Origin: an uncultured bacterium
Lineage (GTDB): Bacteria; Actinomycetota; Coriobacteriia; Coriobacteriales; Eggerthellaceae
NCBI GenBank assembly: GCA_937890835.1
Contig: CALADF010000044.1
Coordinates: 75,099 to 139,098, forward strand
Reading direction: 5' to 3'
DNA: 64,000 bases
The notes below the pieces were generated by a model. That model saw nothing but the letters and a program-made list of their open reading frames with translations, made no database searches and was not told where the DNA came from. Made by a program: the position numbers and the translations under genes. Within the stretch, counting starts at the first letter, position 1. Every line of letters begins with the position of its first letter. Of the stretch, positions 44,626 through 53,616 are shown in pieces.

Positions 44626-44885
44626 GGGTTACCTCTCGTCTCTCGTCTCGTTTTCAAGACAGCGTTGCGTCTTGCGAGCGCAACGGATCGAATCGTCGTA
44701 CGCCATCGCTTCGCGCTCGTCGTTTGCGTGAAAGCGCGTTTTGAAGCGTTGCAATCTGCAGGCGAATGACAAGATGCAACATGATAGCGTGACTCGGACA
44801 CCACTATGTTAAGCGGTCGTTTCGCGGCGCGATTCGAACTCTTTGGGGTTTTCGAGAACCGGGTTGCCGTGCGCTGCACCCGGTT

Positions 44886-45533
44886 TTACGCGCGCGGCGC
44901 CTCGATGATGCGCCTCTCGGTTACGACGAGGCTCACCGCGCGGTCGTGCTCTTCGACAACCCCCTTAGCGGCAAGGCTTTCGAGAAGGTGCGATTCGCGG
45001 CAGAGTCCTACCGTCGTGCCGGGGAAGGAGGGGAGGAACGTGTCGTAGAAACCTCCTCCGTACCCGATGCGCAAGCCGGCTTCGTCGAAGGCGAGCGCAG
45101 GGACGATGGCGAGCGCTCGGGCGTGCTTGAGCGTGTTGGGGCGGATGAGGGTGTCGTCTTCATCGGGGGGCTCCTCGATGCCGAACGAGCTGGTGGCGAG
45201 CCCGTCGAGCCCCTTCACGAGGTGCCAGCTCATTTCCCGTGTTCCCGGAACGCAACGAGGCAGCGCGACGCGCTTCCCGTCGGCGATGGCGCGCATGACG
45301 AGGTCTCGCGTGTCGACCTCGCGCTCCGTCGAAAGGTAGGTGAGGATGATCTCGCATTTCTCGTACTCGCTCGTTTCGACAAGGCGCTCGCAAATGGCCG
45401 CATCGATTGCCGCACGTTCGTCGGCGGGGATTGCCGCGCGCGAGGCCTTGAGGCGCGCGCGAAGGTTCGACTTGCGCGTCGTCTCGCCGCGCGGGATTGC
45501 GGCTTCAGCTTTATCGTGCTTCGCTTTTTCCAT
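44886..45533 (-). CDS. 5-formyltetrahydrofolate cyclo-ligase
   Basis: ATP-dependent conversion of 5-formyl-THF to 5,10-methenyl-THF. A 215-residue protein with KSNLRARLKASRAAIPADE, YLSTEREVDT, and the signature GLRIGYGGGFYDTFL; a Gly-rich ATP/folate site. ATG 45533 has AGGAG upstream. It precedes the formate dehydrogenase genes on the same strand (260-base gap), consistent with one-carbon metabolism. Confidence 0.93.
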   Translation of the reverse strand: MEKAKHDKAEAAIPRGETTRKSNLRARLKASRAAIPADERAAIDAAICERLVETSEYEKCEIILTYLSTEREVDTRDLVMRAIADGKRVALPRCVPGTREMSWHLVKGLDGLATSSFGIEEPPDEDDTLIRPNTLKHARALAIVPALAFDEAGLRIGYGGGFYDTFLPSFPGTTVGLCRESHLLESLAAKGVVEEHDRAVSLVVTERRIIEAPRA

Positions 45534-45865
45534 GGGCGCTCCTGTCGTCGGGGGGGTTTGCTTTCAAGGATAGGCCTCCCGTTTCGCAGCGCGCAACCGC
45601 CGCTTGAGCCGACGCTGCGTGCGGCTGCTTTTCATCGGCTTGCGCTTTACCGTCGCGTCGGTTCGCGTGCGAGCGCGGTGTTCGCCTTTTCTCCGGACGA
45701 CAGCCCTTTCGCCCGTAAAGTGCGCTGTTCGTTACAATATCGATACCAAAAATGACATAGGGCGTTGCTATTCGGGCGATATAGGCAAAAATGGGCGTGT
45801 CTGGTGAACCTTGACCGCATCAGACGCAAGTTCGTGACGTATCAATCGCGGGGGTCGTTCCATCT
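45534..45865. other. Divergent intergenic region
   Basis: Spacer of 332 bases between the cyclo-ligase and LytTR genes. A TACAAT -10 (45733-45738) faces the LytTR gene. The 45780-45850 stretch is lower in GC. No gene is supported. Confidence 0.4.
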
Positions 45866-46585
45866 ATGCACAGCGTTGCCATCGTCGAAGATCAGCCCGA
45901 TCAGGCCGAGTTCATCGCGCAGAGCGTGGAGCGGTTTCGCGAGTATGTCGACACGCACGTCATGAGCTTCTCGAGCGCCGACGAGCTTGCCGAATACCTG
46001 GATGAAGGCAATGTCGTCGACATTTGCTTCATGGACATCGATCTTGGCGCGGGCGGAGGTTTCGAGGACGGCATCGACGCGGTGAAGAGGCTGTTTCCCG
46101 AAGGTTGCTCGACGCAGGTGATTTACGTCACCGGGCATTTGCGCTACTGCACTCCGGTGTACGAGACGGATCACACGTACCTTATTTCCAAGCCTATTCA
46201 GAGTGCCGACTTCGACGCGGCGGTTTCTAAAGCGCTTCACAACCTTAATACGCGAAAGTCCAGGCCGCTCGCCATCATATCGAGGGGCAAGATCGTCGCG
46301 CTGCCGCCGAGCAAGATCGCCTTCGTTGAAAGCGCGCGGCGCAAAGCTATATTGCACACGAGCGACGAGGTGATCGAGACCTACGCGAAGCTGTCGGATC
46401 TCGCCCACGACCTGCCCGACGTGTTCATCCAATGCCACAAAAGCTACCTGGTCAACATGGCGTTCGTGCATGAGTTGAGCGCGCGGTCGTTGCGTCTCAC
46501 CATCGGGGGAACTTTGCCCGTCAGCCGTCAGCGTAGCTCTGCGGTGCGCGAGGCGTACCTTGAATATCTTCGCTCGCGCCTGTAG
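45866..46585 (+). CDS. LytTR family response regulator (orphan)
   Basis: A 239-residue two-component regulator. Receiver domain residues about 1-125: VAIVEDQPDQ, phosphorylated Asp in CFMDIDLG, YVTGH and the K of ISKPI. The LytTR DNA-binding domain (about 140-239) has FVESARRKAILH and FIQCHKSYLVNMAFV. No kinase gene is adjacent, and the only GHKL-type kinase in the window is the split pair at 17.7-19.6 kb. A cognate link is only a hypothesis. Confidence 0.88.
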   Translation: MHSVAIVEDQPDQAEFIAQSVERFREYVDTHVMSFSSADELAEYLDEGNVVDICFMDIDLGAGGGFEDGIDAVKRLFPEGCSTQVIYVTGHLRYCTPVYETDHTYLISKPIQSADFDAAVSKALHNLNTRKSRPLAIISRGKIVALPPSKIAFVESARRKAILHTSDEVIETYAKLSDLAHDLPDVFIQCHKSYLVNMAFVHELSARSLRLTIGGTLPVSRQRSSAVREAYLEYLRSRL

Positions 46586-46796
46586 CGAGCGCTGCCCCTC
46601 CCGTTGGCTTCGCTTTGAGGGCTCGGTCCGACCCAGGGAGGGGCTTGCGCTAGGGGAGGGCTGCGTTGAGCTCCATGAATCGAGTGGCTCGGGTGGGCGT
46701 CCGGCGGACGGAAGGCCTCGTTGCCGTGCGTTGCGCTTCGCTCTAGTGGCTTTAACCTGTTGCTTGGAACACCTCTGTTCATCAGTCCAAATTAAT

Positions 46797-46869
46797 TAGG
46801 ACAAATTTCATTAAAGCACTTGACTAATAGGACAATTGAAAATAGATTATGTTCAGAGCGATTAGGACA
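46797..46869 (+). repeat. Three direct repeats TAGGACA around the island promoter
   Basis: Copies at 46797-46803, 46828-46834 and 46863-46869, spaced 31 and 35 bases. A GTCC is inverted next to the first copy (46785-46788). The second copy sits in the promoter spacer. This looks like an operator for a regulator not found in the window. Confidence 0.65.
46820..46848 (+). promoter_or_regulatory. Promoter of the HsdS/HsdM operon
   Basis: TTGACT (46820-46825), a 17-base spacer and TAGATT (46843-46848). A TAGGACA repeat sits inside the spacer and others flank it. Confidence 0.55.
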
Positions 46870-47068
46870 CATGTTTTCCAAGTCCCAATCGAAACGCGGG
46901 ATACCGTGAAAGGAGGTGGGAAACTGAAATCGCACCGCAAGAAGGGAGGGGATGCCGCTTAAGGAGGAACGGTACGTTGCGCCAAAAGAAAAGCGCCCGC
47001 CCCAGATGGGACGGGCACCAAGCCAAGCCGTAGTATACCAACAGATTCCAAAATCCGAAAGGATGCCC

Positions 47069-47671
47069 ATGAATAGCAAGACCGTAAGGCTCGAGGAGCT
47101 TTGCATAATCAAGACAGGGGCCCCGACGAGCCGGGCGAAGAGGATTCCAGAGGGCGTCGAGCCCAAGGATGTTCGAGTCCTTCTGCCTCGTGCCATGCAG
47201 GGCGGTGCCATTATCGACGACGAGCTCGCCATCGAGGCCGTCGGCGAAGTCAAGGACGAGAATTACACCCGCGAGGGCGACGTCGTCATCAAGCTTTCCA
47301 CTCCGTATGACTCCGTGTATGTCGACAAAGCCCACGAGGGCATTATGATCACCTCGTTTGGTATGGTCATCCGCAAGAAGCCCGAGGCCGACATCGACAT
47401 GCAGTACCTGTCCATGTTCCTCAACCTGCCGCAAACCAACTCCGTCCTGCAGGCGGTCAGCACCGGCCGGAGTGTCGCAATGGCCATGCTCAAGCGCCAG
47501 ACGGTGGCCGATATCGAGGTCCCGCTGCTCCCTATCGAGCGCCAGCAGAAACTCGCAGAGCTCTTCCAAGCGGTGCAAGAGCGCAAACGCCAGTACACGA
47601 GGCTCATCGACTTGGACGAGGAGCTCGTCGCCAGCCAGATGACCAGGTCTATTTGGGGAGAGGGGGAGTAG
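47069..47671 (+). CDS. Half-length type I restriction specificity subunit (HsdS-like)
   Basis: A 200-residue protein with one target-recognition domain and one conserved region: an LEELCIIKTG start, a TGRSVAMAMLKRQTVADIEVPLL end of the recognition domain and a coiled-coil helix (IERQQKLAELFQAVQERKRQY). Full HsdS has two of each. ATG 47069 has GAAAGG; an ATG six bases earlier has poor spacing. It is followed by a methylase-like gene after two bases. Half-HsdS proteins can work as dimers, giving a palindromic target. Confidence 0.8.
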   Translation: MNSKTVRLEELCIIKTGAPTSRAKRIPEGVEPKDVRVLLPRAMQGGAIIDDELAIEAVGEVKDENYTREGDVVIKLSTPYDSVYVDKAHEGIMITSFGMVIRKKPEADIDMQYLSMFLNLPQTNSVLQAVSTGRSVAMAMLKRQTVADIEVPLLPIERQQKLAELFQAVQERKRQYTRLIDLDEELVASQMTRSIWGEGE

Positions 47672-47673
47672 CC

Positions 47674-49149
47674 GTGCGCAAGAAGATCGGATCCAAGTTC
47701 GCTTCGGTCTCCGTGTCCGTCCCCGACGGAGAGGATCTTGCGCCGAAGCTGAGAAAGCTTCTCCGGTCGTATGTGGGCGAGACGCGTCGGGACGATCCCA
47801 GCGAAGCGATCGACCTCTCGGCGTTCATGCTCTACTGCTCGTACGTGTCGCGCAATGCCGACGAACTCGGTCTTGAGGATTTCGACCTCAGCTTCTCGGT
47901 CGACGAGGCTGGGGATCGCCTTGGCAACGCGTACGTGGCGACGACTTTCGTGGACTACTACGCGGGGCTCTGCATTCAGAACGATTGCCTTCCCGACCTG
48001 AGGGGTGCAGACCTCCGAGCCCACGATCTGTCAGGGGCGATATCCAGCTGGGCGGCAATGCTCGACGACTCGGGGCTCAGCCTGATGGAGGGCGGCGATT
48101 GCGAGACGGCATCGACCATCGGGTTCGTCCTCGTGGAAATGTACGCTTCGGCCTCATGGGGCAGGCACGGCGGCGAATTCACCACTCCGCTCTCCATAGC
48201 AAACCTCGCGACGAGGCTTGCGGATGTGGAGAAGAAGACCGTGCTCGACTTCGCGTGCGGCAGCGGCGTCTATCTAACCTCAGCGCTTTCCAAGGGTGCG
48301 GCTTCGATCTGCGGCAGGGACATCAGCCCGCGGGCCGTCATGCGTGCCAAAATCGGCTGCTTCTTCGCCGATCCGACGGCAAAACACGACATCGCCGCGG
48401 CGGACGCCCTCGCGGCGGCATCGGCGACCGCCCCGGCGCAGCGCATTTTCGTAGCGCCCCCGTTCGGCATGCGCCTTCGCGAGTTCGACATTCAGGAGAA
48501 GGGCTACTACGCCGACGTTATGGCTTCGGTCGCGGACGATGCCGCCGTGCGAACGCCTAGCATGGAGGACTTTTGCGTCGCGAAGGCATTCCGCTCCCTT
48601 GCGGATGATGGAGTCGCCGTGCTGCACGTCTCGGCAAGCTTTCTATTCCACCAGCAGAAGGCGCGCCAAGCGCTTCGCGGCGCCCTGGTTGAAGGCGGCT
48701 ACCTGCGAACCGTCATCGAGCTACCGGGCGGCATCATCCCGGGTGCGGGAGTGAAGAGCGCGCTGCTGGTCATCGGCAAGCAGCCTGCGAGCGAGGGCGT
48801 TCTCATCGTCGATCTCGACAGTAGGGAACTCGCGAACAAGGGCTACGTTGTCAAGGGCCGGGGCCGCTGCGAGATCACCAGCGAGGGGATTGACTGGCTG
48901 GCTAAGGCGGTCGACGGGCGGGATGAGATTCCGCTGGTATCGACGATTGCGGATCGCGAGAGGATTCTCGCCTCCGGCAGCAACCTTTGCTACTCAGCCT
49001 ACGGAGATGTCTTCGACTACGGCGCCATCCTCGACGAGGCCCGCTCTGCTAAAGACATCATGGGCGACATACGAAAAGCCCAGGCGAGCATCGACTTACT
49101 TAGCGAGCAAATCATCGATATCCTGAATTCCATTGAAAAGGAAGGTTAG
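47674..49149 (+). CDS. HsdM-like N-6 methylase with degenerate catalytic motif
   Basis: A 491-residue protein of the type I methylase fold. The SAM-binding motif I is VLDFACGSGVYL, and GGEFTTP precedes it as in HsdM. The catalytic motif IV, NPPF/Y in active enzymes, reads RIFVAPPFGM, with Ala in place of Asn. That change should abolish methyl transfer. GTG 47674 with AGGGGGAG upstream, two bases after the half-HsdS. A second, intact hsdM follows after five bases. It may be a DNA-binding scaffold, a regulator, or a decaying second system. Confidence 0.8.
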   Translation: MRKKIGSKFASVSVSVPDGEDLAPKLRKLLRSYVGETRRDDPSEAIDLSAFMLYCSYVSRNADELGLEDFDLSFSVDEAGDRLGNAYVATTFVDYYAGLCIQNDCLPDLRGADLRAHDLSGAISSWAAMLDDSGLSLMEGGDCETASTIGFVLVEMYASASWGRHGGEFTTPLSIANLATRLADVEKKTVLDFACGSGVYLTSALSKGAASICGRDISPRAVMRAKIGCFFADPTAKHDIAAADALAAASATAPAQRIFVAPPFGMRLREFDIQEKGYYADVMASVADDAAVRTPSMEDFCVAKAFRSLADDGVAVLHVSASFLFHQQKARQALRGALVEGGYLRTVIELPGGIIPGAGVKSALLVIGKQPASEGVLIVDLDSRELANKGYVVKGRGRCEITSEGIDWLAKAVDGRDEIPLVSTIADRERILASGSNLCYSAYGDVFDYGAILDEARSAKDIMGDIRKAQASIDLLSEQIIDILNSIEKEG

Positions 49150-49154
49150 ACGGC

Positions 49155-50732
49155 ATGCCTGCTCAATCCGATCAGCAGCGCGCCGAGCTGCACAAGACAA
49201 TCTGGTCTATCGCCGATCATCTGCGCGGCAGCGTGGACGGCTGGGACTTCAAGCAGTACATCCTGTGCACGCTCTTCTATCGGTTCGTCAGCGAGAACCT
49301 GTGCGCGTATCTGGCCCAGCAGGAGGGCGACCCTTCCTTCGATTACGCCTCCCTGCCCGACGATCAAGCGGAATGGGGTCGTGAGGAGACGGTTAGGGAG
49401 AAGGGCTTCTTCATCCTGCCCAGCGAGCTGTTCTGCAATATCCTGAAGCGCGTCGACAAAGACGGCATGCGCCTCGAAGAAGACGGGCAGGACCTCAACG
49501 AGCTGCTTGCCCAGGTGTTCAAGAACATCGAGGGCTCGGCGGTGGGGACCGACTCCGAGGGCGACCTGAAGGGGCTGTTCGACGACATGGACGTGAACAG
49601 CGCGAAGCTGGGCAACTCCGTCATCGAGCGCAACAAGAAGCTGGTGACGCTCATATCCAAGATCGGCTCGCTGGATTTCGGCGGGGCGTTTCAGGACAAC
49701 GCCATCGACGCGTTCGGCGACGCCTACGAGTTCCTCATGACCATGTACGCCTCGAACGCCGGTAAATCGGGGGGCGAGTTCTTCACCCCGCAGGAGGTGG
49801 GCGAGCTTCTGGCGCGCATTGCCATCGACGGGCGCGAGAGCGTGAACAAGGTGTACGACCCCTGCTGCGGCAGCGGCGGTTTGCTGCTCAAGTTCGCGAA
49901 GATTTTGGGAGCTAAGAACGTGCGCAGCGGCTACTTCGGGCAGGAGATCAACCTGACCACCTACAACCTGGCTCGCATCAATATGTTTCTGCACGATGTG
50001 AATTTCGACAAGTTCAATATCGCGCTGGGTGACACGTTGAAGGATCCGCAGCATTGGGACGATGAGCCTTTCGACGCAATCGTCTCCAACCCGCCGTACT
50101 CCATCAAATGGGAGGGCAAGAACAACCCGTTGAACATTAACGACGCGCGCTTTAGCCCCGCAGGCGTGCTGGCGCCACCGAGTAAGGCGGACCTGGCGTT
50201 CACCATGCACATGCTCAGCTGGCTTTCCGCGGAGGGCACGGCGGCCATCGTCGAGTTTCCGGGCGTGCTCTACCGCAGCGGTGCCGAGGGCAAGATCCGC
50301 GATTACTTGGTGCGCAACAACTTCGTCGAGGCCGTCATCCAGCTGCCCGCCGATCTGTTCTTCGGCACTACCATCGCCACGTGCATTCTGGTGCTGAAGA
50401 AGAACAAGGCCGCAAGCAACGTGCTGTTTGTCGACGCATCTGAGGAATTCGAGCGTCGCGACTCCAAGAACAAGCTGATGCCCGAGAACATCGACCGCAT
50501 CATGGGCGTCATTGCGGCGCGTTCGGAGGAAGAGCACTTCTCCAAGCTGGTGTCCAACGACGACATTCTGGAAAACGACGTCAACCTTTCCGTCAGCTCG
50601 TATGTGGAAAAGGTCGATGAGCGCGAGGAGATAGACATCGTCGAGCTGAACGCGGAGATCGCCCGTATTGTGGCCCGTGAGGACGAGCTGCGCCGCAAGA
50701 TAGATGCTATCGTGGCGGATTTGGAGGCATGA
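49155..50732 (+). CDS. hsdM: Type I restriction-modification methylase HsdM
   Basis: A 525-residue adenine methylase of the EcoR124I-like type. N-terminal HsdM_N domain (KQYILCTLFYRFVSENL), then GGEFFTPQEVGELLARI, motif I VYDPCCGSGGLL, motif IV VSNPPYSI (intact), and late segments FPGVLYRSG, IQLPADLFFGT. It modifies adenines with HsdS. ATG 49155 is five bases after the degenerate methylase. A PDDEXK nuclease gene overlaps its end by four bases. Confidence 0.93.
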   Translation: MPAQSDQQRAELHKTIWSIADHLRGSVDGWDFKQYILCTLFYRFVSENLCAYLAQQEGDPSFDYASLPDDQAEWGREETVREKGFFILPSELFCNILKRVDKDGMRLEEDGQDLNELLAQVFKNIEGSAVGTDSEGDLKGLFDDMDVNSAKLGNSVIERNKKLVTLISKIGSLDFGGAFQDNAIDAFGDAYEFLMTMYASNAGKSGGEFFTPQEVGELLARIAIDGRESVNKVYDPCCGSGGLLLKFAKILGAKNVRSGYFGQEINLTTYNLARINMFLHDVNFDKFNIALGDTLKDPQHWDDEPFDAIVSNPPYSIKWEGKNNPLNINDARFSPAGVLAPPSKADLAFTMHMLSWLSAEGTAAIVEFPGVLYRSGAEGKIRDYLVRNNFVEAVIQLPADLFFGTTIATCILVLKKNKAASNVLFVDASEEFERRDSKNKLMPENIDRIMGVIAARSEEEHFSKLVSNDDILENDVNLSVSSYVEKVDEREEIDIVELNAEIARIVAREDELRRKIDAIVADLEA

Positions 50733-51787
50733 CGATGGGTGAGCTTTCGAAGCGCAGCGATGCGGCAATGGTTCCTGATGGCTTCTATAGACAGATCGCC
50801 TCTATCCTGGATGCCGCCCGCGAGCGGGCGTATGCTGCGGTTAATTTCGCGATGGTTGAGGCGTATTGGGAGATCGGGCGCAGCATCGTGGAAGAGCAGG
50901 GCGGCAAAGAACGCGCCGAATACGGCGAGGCGTTGCTGCAGGGTCTTGCCGAACGTTTGACGGCGGATTTCGGCAAGGGGTTCGACGCTCGCGAATTGCG
51001 TAAAATGCGGCAGTTCTATCTGTCATTCCCAATTCGGGACGCACTGCGCCCCGAATTGAGTTGGACGCATTACCGCAGGTTGTCGCGCATTCCCGATTCC
51101 GAGGCCCGCATGTGGTACATGAACGAATGCGCAGAGTCCCATTGGAGCACGCGCCAGCTCGAGCGTCAGATCAACACCATGTTCCGCGAACGCCTGCTTG
51201 CCAGCAAGGACAAGGAAGCGGTTTCCGCAGAGATTCAGAAGAGCGTGCCCGCGCGTCGTCCGGAGGATATCATCCGCGATCCGTACGTGTTGGAGTTTCT
51301 GGGCCTTTCGGACGATGCCGCCTTCCGCGAAAGCGATCTCGAGCAGGCGCTCATCACGCATCTGCAGAAGTTCCTGCTGGAGCTCGGCCGCGGTTTCGCC
51401 TTCGAGGCGCGCCAGAAGCGCATCACGTTCGACGGACGGCATTTCTATATCGACCTGGTGTTCTACAACTACCTCATGCGCTGCTTCGTGCTCATCGATT
51501 TGAAGACGGGCGATTTGACGCATCAGGACCTCGGCCAGATGCAGATGTATGTGAACTACTACACGCGCGAGCTTATGAACGAGGGCGACAATCCGCCTCT
51601 CGGCATTGTGCTGTGCGCCGACAAGAGCGACTCCGTCGTCGAGTACACGTTGCCTCAGGATAACGACCAGGTGTTTGCCGCCAAGTATCTGCCGTACCTT
51701 CCGAGCAAGGAGGAGCTGGCACGTGAATTGAGCGCCGAGTACCGCGCATTGGATGAAGCGTTCGAAGGGGAGGATATCCATGAGTAG
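50729..51787 (+). CDS. PDDEXK nuclease domain protein (YhcG/DUF1016 type)
   Basis: A 352-residue protein with an N-terminal DUF1016 helical domain (VNFAMVEAYWEIGRSIVEEQ, then ELRKMRQFYLSFP and LSWTHYRRLSRI) and a C-terminal PD-(D/E)xK domain (FYIDLVFYNYLMRCFVLIDLKTG, with IDLK in place of the commoner IELK). Members often travel with type I systems and are thought to act as nucleases or effectors; the mechanism is not settled. It overlaps hsdM by ATGA and hsdS by eight bases, so it is part of the operon. Confidence 0.88.
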   Translation: MTMGELSKRSDAAMVPDGFYRQIASILDAARERAYAAVNFAMVEAYWEIGRSIVEEQGGKERAEYGEALLQGLAERLTADFGKGFDARELRKMRQFYLSFPIRDALRPELSWTHYRRLSRIPDSEARMWYMNECAESHWSTRQLERQINTMFRERLLASKDKEAVSAEIQKSVPARRPEDIIRDPYVLEFLGLSDDAAFRESDLEQALITHLQKFLLELGRGFAFEARQKRITFDGRHFYIDLVFYNYLMRCFVLIDLKTGDLTHQDLGQMQMYVNYYTRELMNEGDNPPLGIVLCADKSDSVVEYTLPQDNDQVFAAKYLPYLPSKEELARELSAEYRALDEAFEGEDIHE

Positions 51788-52952
51788 GATCGACGAGCTG
51801 ATCGAGAAGCTTTGCCCCGATGGGGTGGAGTACAGGCCCATAAAGACAATTTATGAACGCCTTAAAGGTACGGCCATAACTGCAAGAAAAATGAAAGAGA
51901 TAGCGGATCCTTGTGGGGAGATCAGAATCTTTGCGGGTGGAAGAACTATGATTCACGCCCACGAAAAGGAGATTCCGAAAGCGAATATCACGCGCGTTCC
52001 TGCTGTCCTGATTCAATCCCGCGGGATAATCGATTGCATCTATTGTGAGCAGCCGTTCACTTTCAAAAATGAAATGTGGGCCTACGCATCGGTCGACAAG
52101 GTTTCCGTGAAATTTTTGTTTTATGTTCTGAAAGCCAATATAGATTTGTTTCGTAATGAAGCATCTGGCATGGGGTCGATGCCTCAGATTTCATTAAAAG
52201 TTACAGATGAATTTAGAGCTCCCGTCCCTCCTATGGAGGTTCAAGAGGAAATCGTCCGGGTGCTAGACTCCTTCGCGGAGCTGGAGGCGGAGCTGGAGGC
52301 GCGTCATCGACAATTCGACTACTATCGCAATTGCATCCTCTCTGGATCTGCCGAGGGAGAAAAAACGGTGCCTTTAAGCAAGGTTGGCACGTTCACCGGG
52401 AGCACACCAAAGAAGTCGCAGCAGCAATACTTCGGTGATGAGCATCCCTTCTATAAGCCAGGTGACTTCAACAACGGCGAATCCATATCGACGTCGGAAG
52501 AAGGCCTCACCGATGAAGGACTGCGGGCATCAAGGTTGGTGTCCGCTGATTCGACGATGGTAGTTTGCATTGGTGCGACTATTGGCAAGGTCGGCTATGC
52601 TCAGAAAAAGGGTAGCTGCAATCAGCAGATTAACGCCATCCTTCCCAGCGCTGACTTCAACCCCCGATACGTCTTCCACCTCGCCAATTCGCGCATAGTG
52701 CAGGATCAGATTGCACGTCTTGGCAGCTTTTCGAGCATGCCGATTCTGAGCCTCAAGAAGTTCAACCAGATACAGATACCGCTGCCGCCACGTGAATTGC
52801 AGGATAGGGTTGCAGAGGCACTTGACCAGTTCGACGCCCTGGTCAACGACATCTCCCAGGGCATACCCGCCGAAATGGAGGCACGTCGCAAGCAGTACGC
52901 TTACTACCGCGACAAACTTCTAGCATTCAAGGAGAAAGATGCCGTGGCGTAA
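51780..52952 (+). CDS. hsdS: Type I restriction specificity subunit HsdS
   Basis: A 390-residue, full-length HsdS: two target recognition domains (residues about 15-160 and 200-360) separated by helices, AELEAELEARHRQFDYYRNCILSG and, at the end, ALDQFDALVNDISQGIPAEMEARRKQYAYYRDKLL. The first recognition domain (bases about 51837-52250) is AT-rich compared with the rest, a typical sign of domain exchange. ATG 51780 has GGGGAGG. It pairs with the intact HsdM and with HsdR across the inverted hypothetical gene. Confidence 0.9.
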   Translation: MSRIDELIEKLCPDGVEYRPIKTIYERLKGTAITARKMKEIADPCGEIRIFAGGRTMIHAHEKEIPKANITRVPAVLIQSRGIIDCIYCEQPFTFKNEMWAYASVDKVSVKFLFYVLKANIDLFRNEASGMGSMPQISLKVTDEFRAPVPPMEVQEEIVRVLDSFAELEAELEARHRQFDYYRNCILSGSAEGEKTVPLSKVGTFTGSTPKKSQQQYFGDEHPFYKPGDFNNGESISTSEEGLTDEGLRASRLVSADSTMVVCIGATIGKVGYAQKKGSCNQQINAILPSADFNPRYVFHLANSRIVQDQIARLGSFSSMPILSLKKFNQIQIPLPPRELQDRVAEALDQFDALVNDISQGIPAEMEARRKQYAYYRDKLLAFKEKDAVA

Positions 52953-52981
52953 TGGCTGATTTCCGCTGTCTGGAAAACAAA

Positions 52982-53014
52982 GCGTCCCGCCCGAAAAGCT
53001 TTCGAGCGGGACGC
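52982..53014. terminator. Bidirectional terminator after hsdS
   Basis: Stem GCGTCCCGC (52982-52990) / GCGGGACGC (53006-53014), with an inner CGAAA/TTTCG extension, between the convergent hsdS and hypothetical genes. Confidence 0.75.
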
Positions 53015-53040
53015 GGTCGGATGCGTGACGCAGGTAAGGA

Positions 53041-53379
53041 CTACTCTTCGTAGAGCACTGTATCCCCGGCTGTCACCTTGCACGGCATATGCTTGCGCGA
53101 GATGAATATCCATTCATAGCGAGGGTCTTTGTTGGGGCCCGGCGTAAGGATTTCCTCCACGTGAAGGGAGAGTTCGTACCACTCCTCGAACCCAGGAAGG
53201 TTCCGCGTGTCCTCTCCGGGGTTCCACTCCCCGTTGTCCTCCCAGGATCCGTCATCGTACCTGCAGAGATACGAATCCCCCTCGGTGAACTCGATGGTCA
53301 GCGTGGGGTAGTTGTTATCCATGCTGTAATTTTCGATGGCCCCCATTGTGTCGTCTAGAGATGCGTTAGCGATTTTCAT
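53041..53379 (-). CDS. Acidic hypothetical protein (112 aa) inside the RM island
   Basis: A 112-residue cytoplasmic protein rich in Asp/Glu (about 24 acidic against 8 basic residues) and aromatic residues, with no domain I recognise. Segments include LTIEFTEGDSYLCRYDDG and FEEWYELSLHVEEIL. It is the only minus-strand gene in the RM island, convergent with hsdS and divergent from hsdR. Charge alone would suit a DNA mimic or anti-restriction protein, but nothing else supports it. Confidence 0.6.
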   Translation of the reverse strand: MKIANASLDDTMGAIENYSMDNNYPTLTIEFTEGDSYLCRYDDGSWEDNGEWNPGEDTRNLPGFEEWYELSLHVEEILTPGPNKDPRYEWIFISRKHMPCKVTAGDTVLYEE

Positions 53380-53616
53380 GTGTGCTCCTTGTTGGCGTTG
53401 TAAAACGACACACGCTTTTGATGCAGCTCACAACGCATATTACTTTGAAAGTGGTCGAGAAACCCCTCAGATTGTTGGATCGTTGATATCTAATGGCATT
53501 TACTTTTTTGGGGGATAATGCTGAGGTGGACGTTGTTTAACAATTGGCGAATCAAAGACGTTTTCCGAGTGGGTGTCATCGGTGTGTCGAAAACATGTTC
53601 TCAAGGAGAAGACGGC

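Larger units (their letters stand above)
46586..47068. other. Upstream region of the restriction-modification island
   Basis: About 480 bases with no supportable gene. The 46780-46880 part is strongly AT-rich for this genome and contains the promoter and TAGGACA repeats. Around 46910-47060 are AAAGGAGG and GCGCCCGCCCC-rich stretches that precede the first HsdS-like start. Confidence 0.5.

Noticed and set aside
53041..53379. A toxin-antitoxin partner for the PDDEXK nuclease
   Set aside because: It is on the other strand, separated by hsdS and a terminator, with no antitoxin motif.
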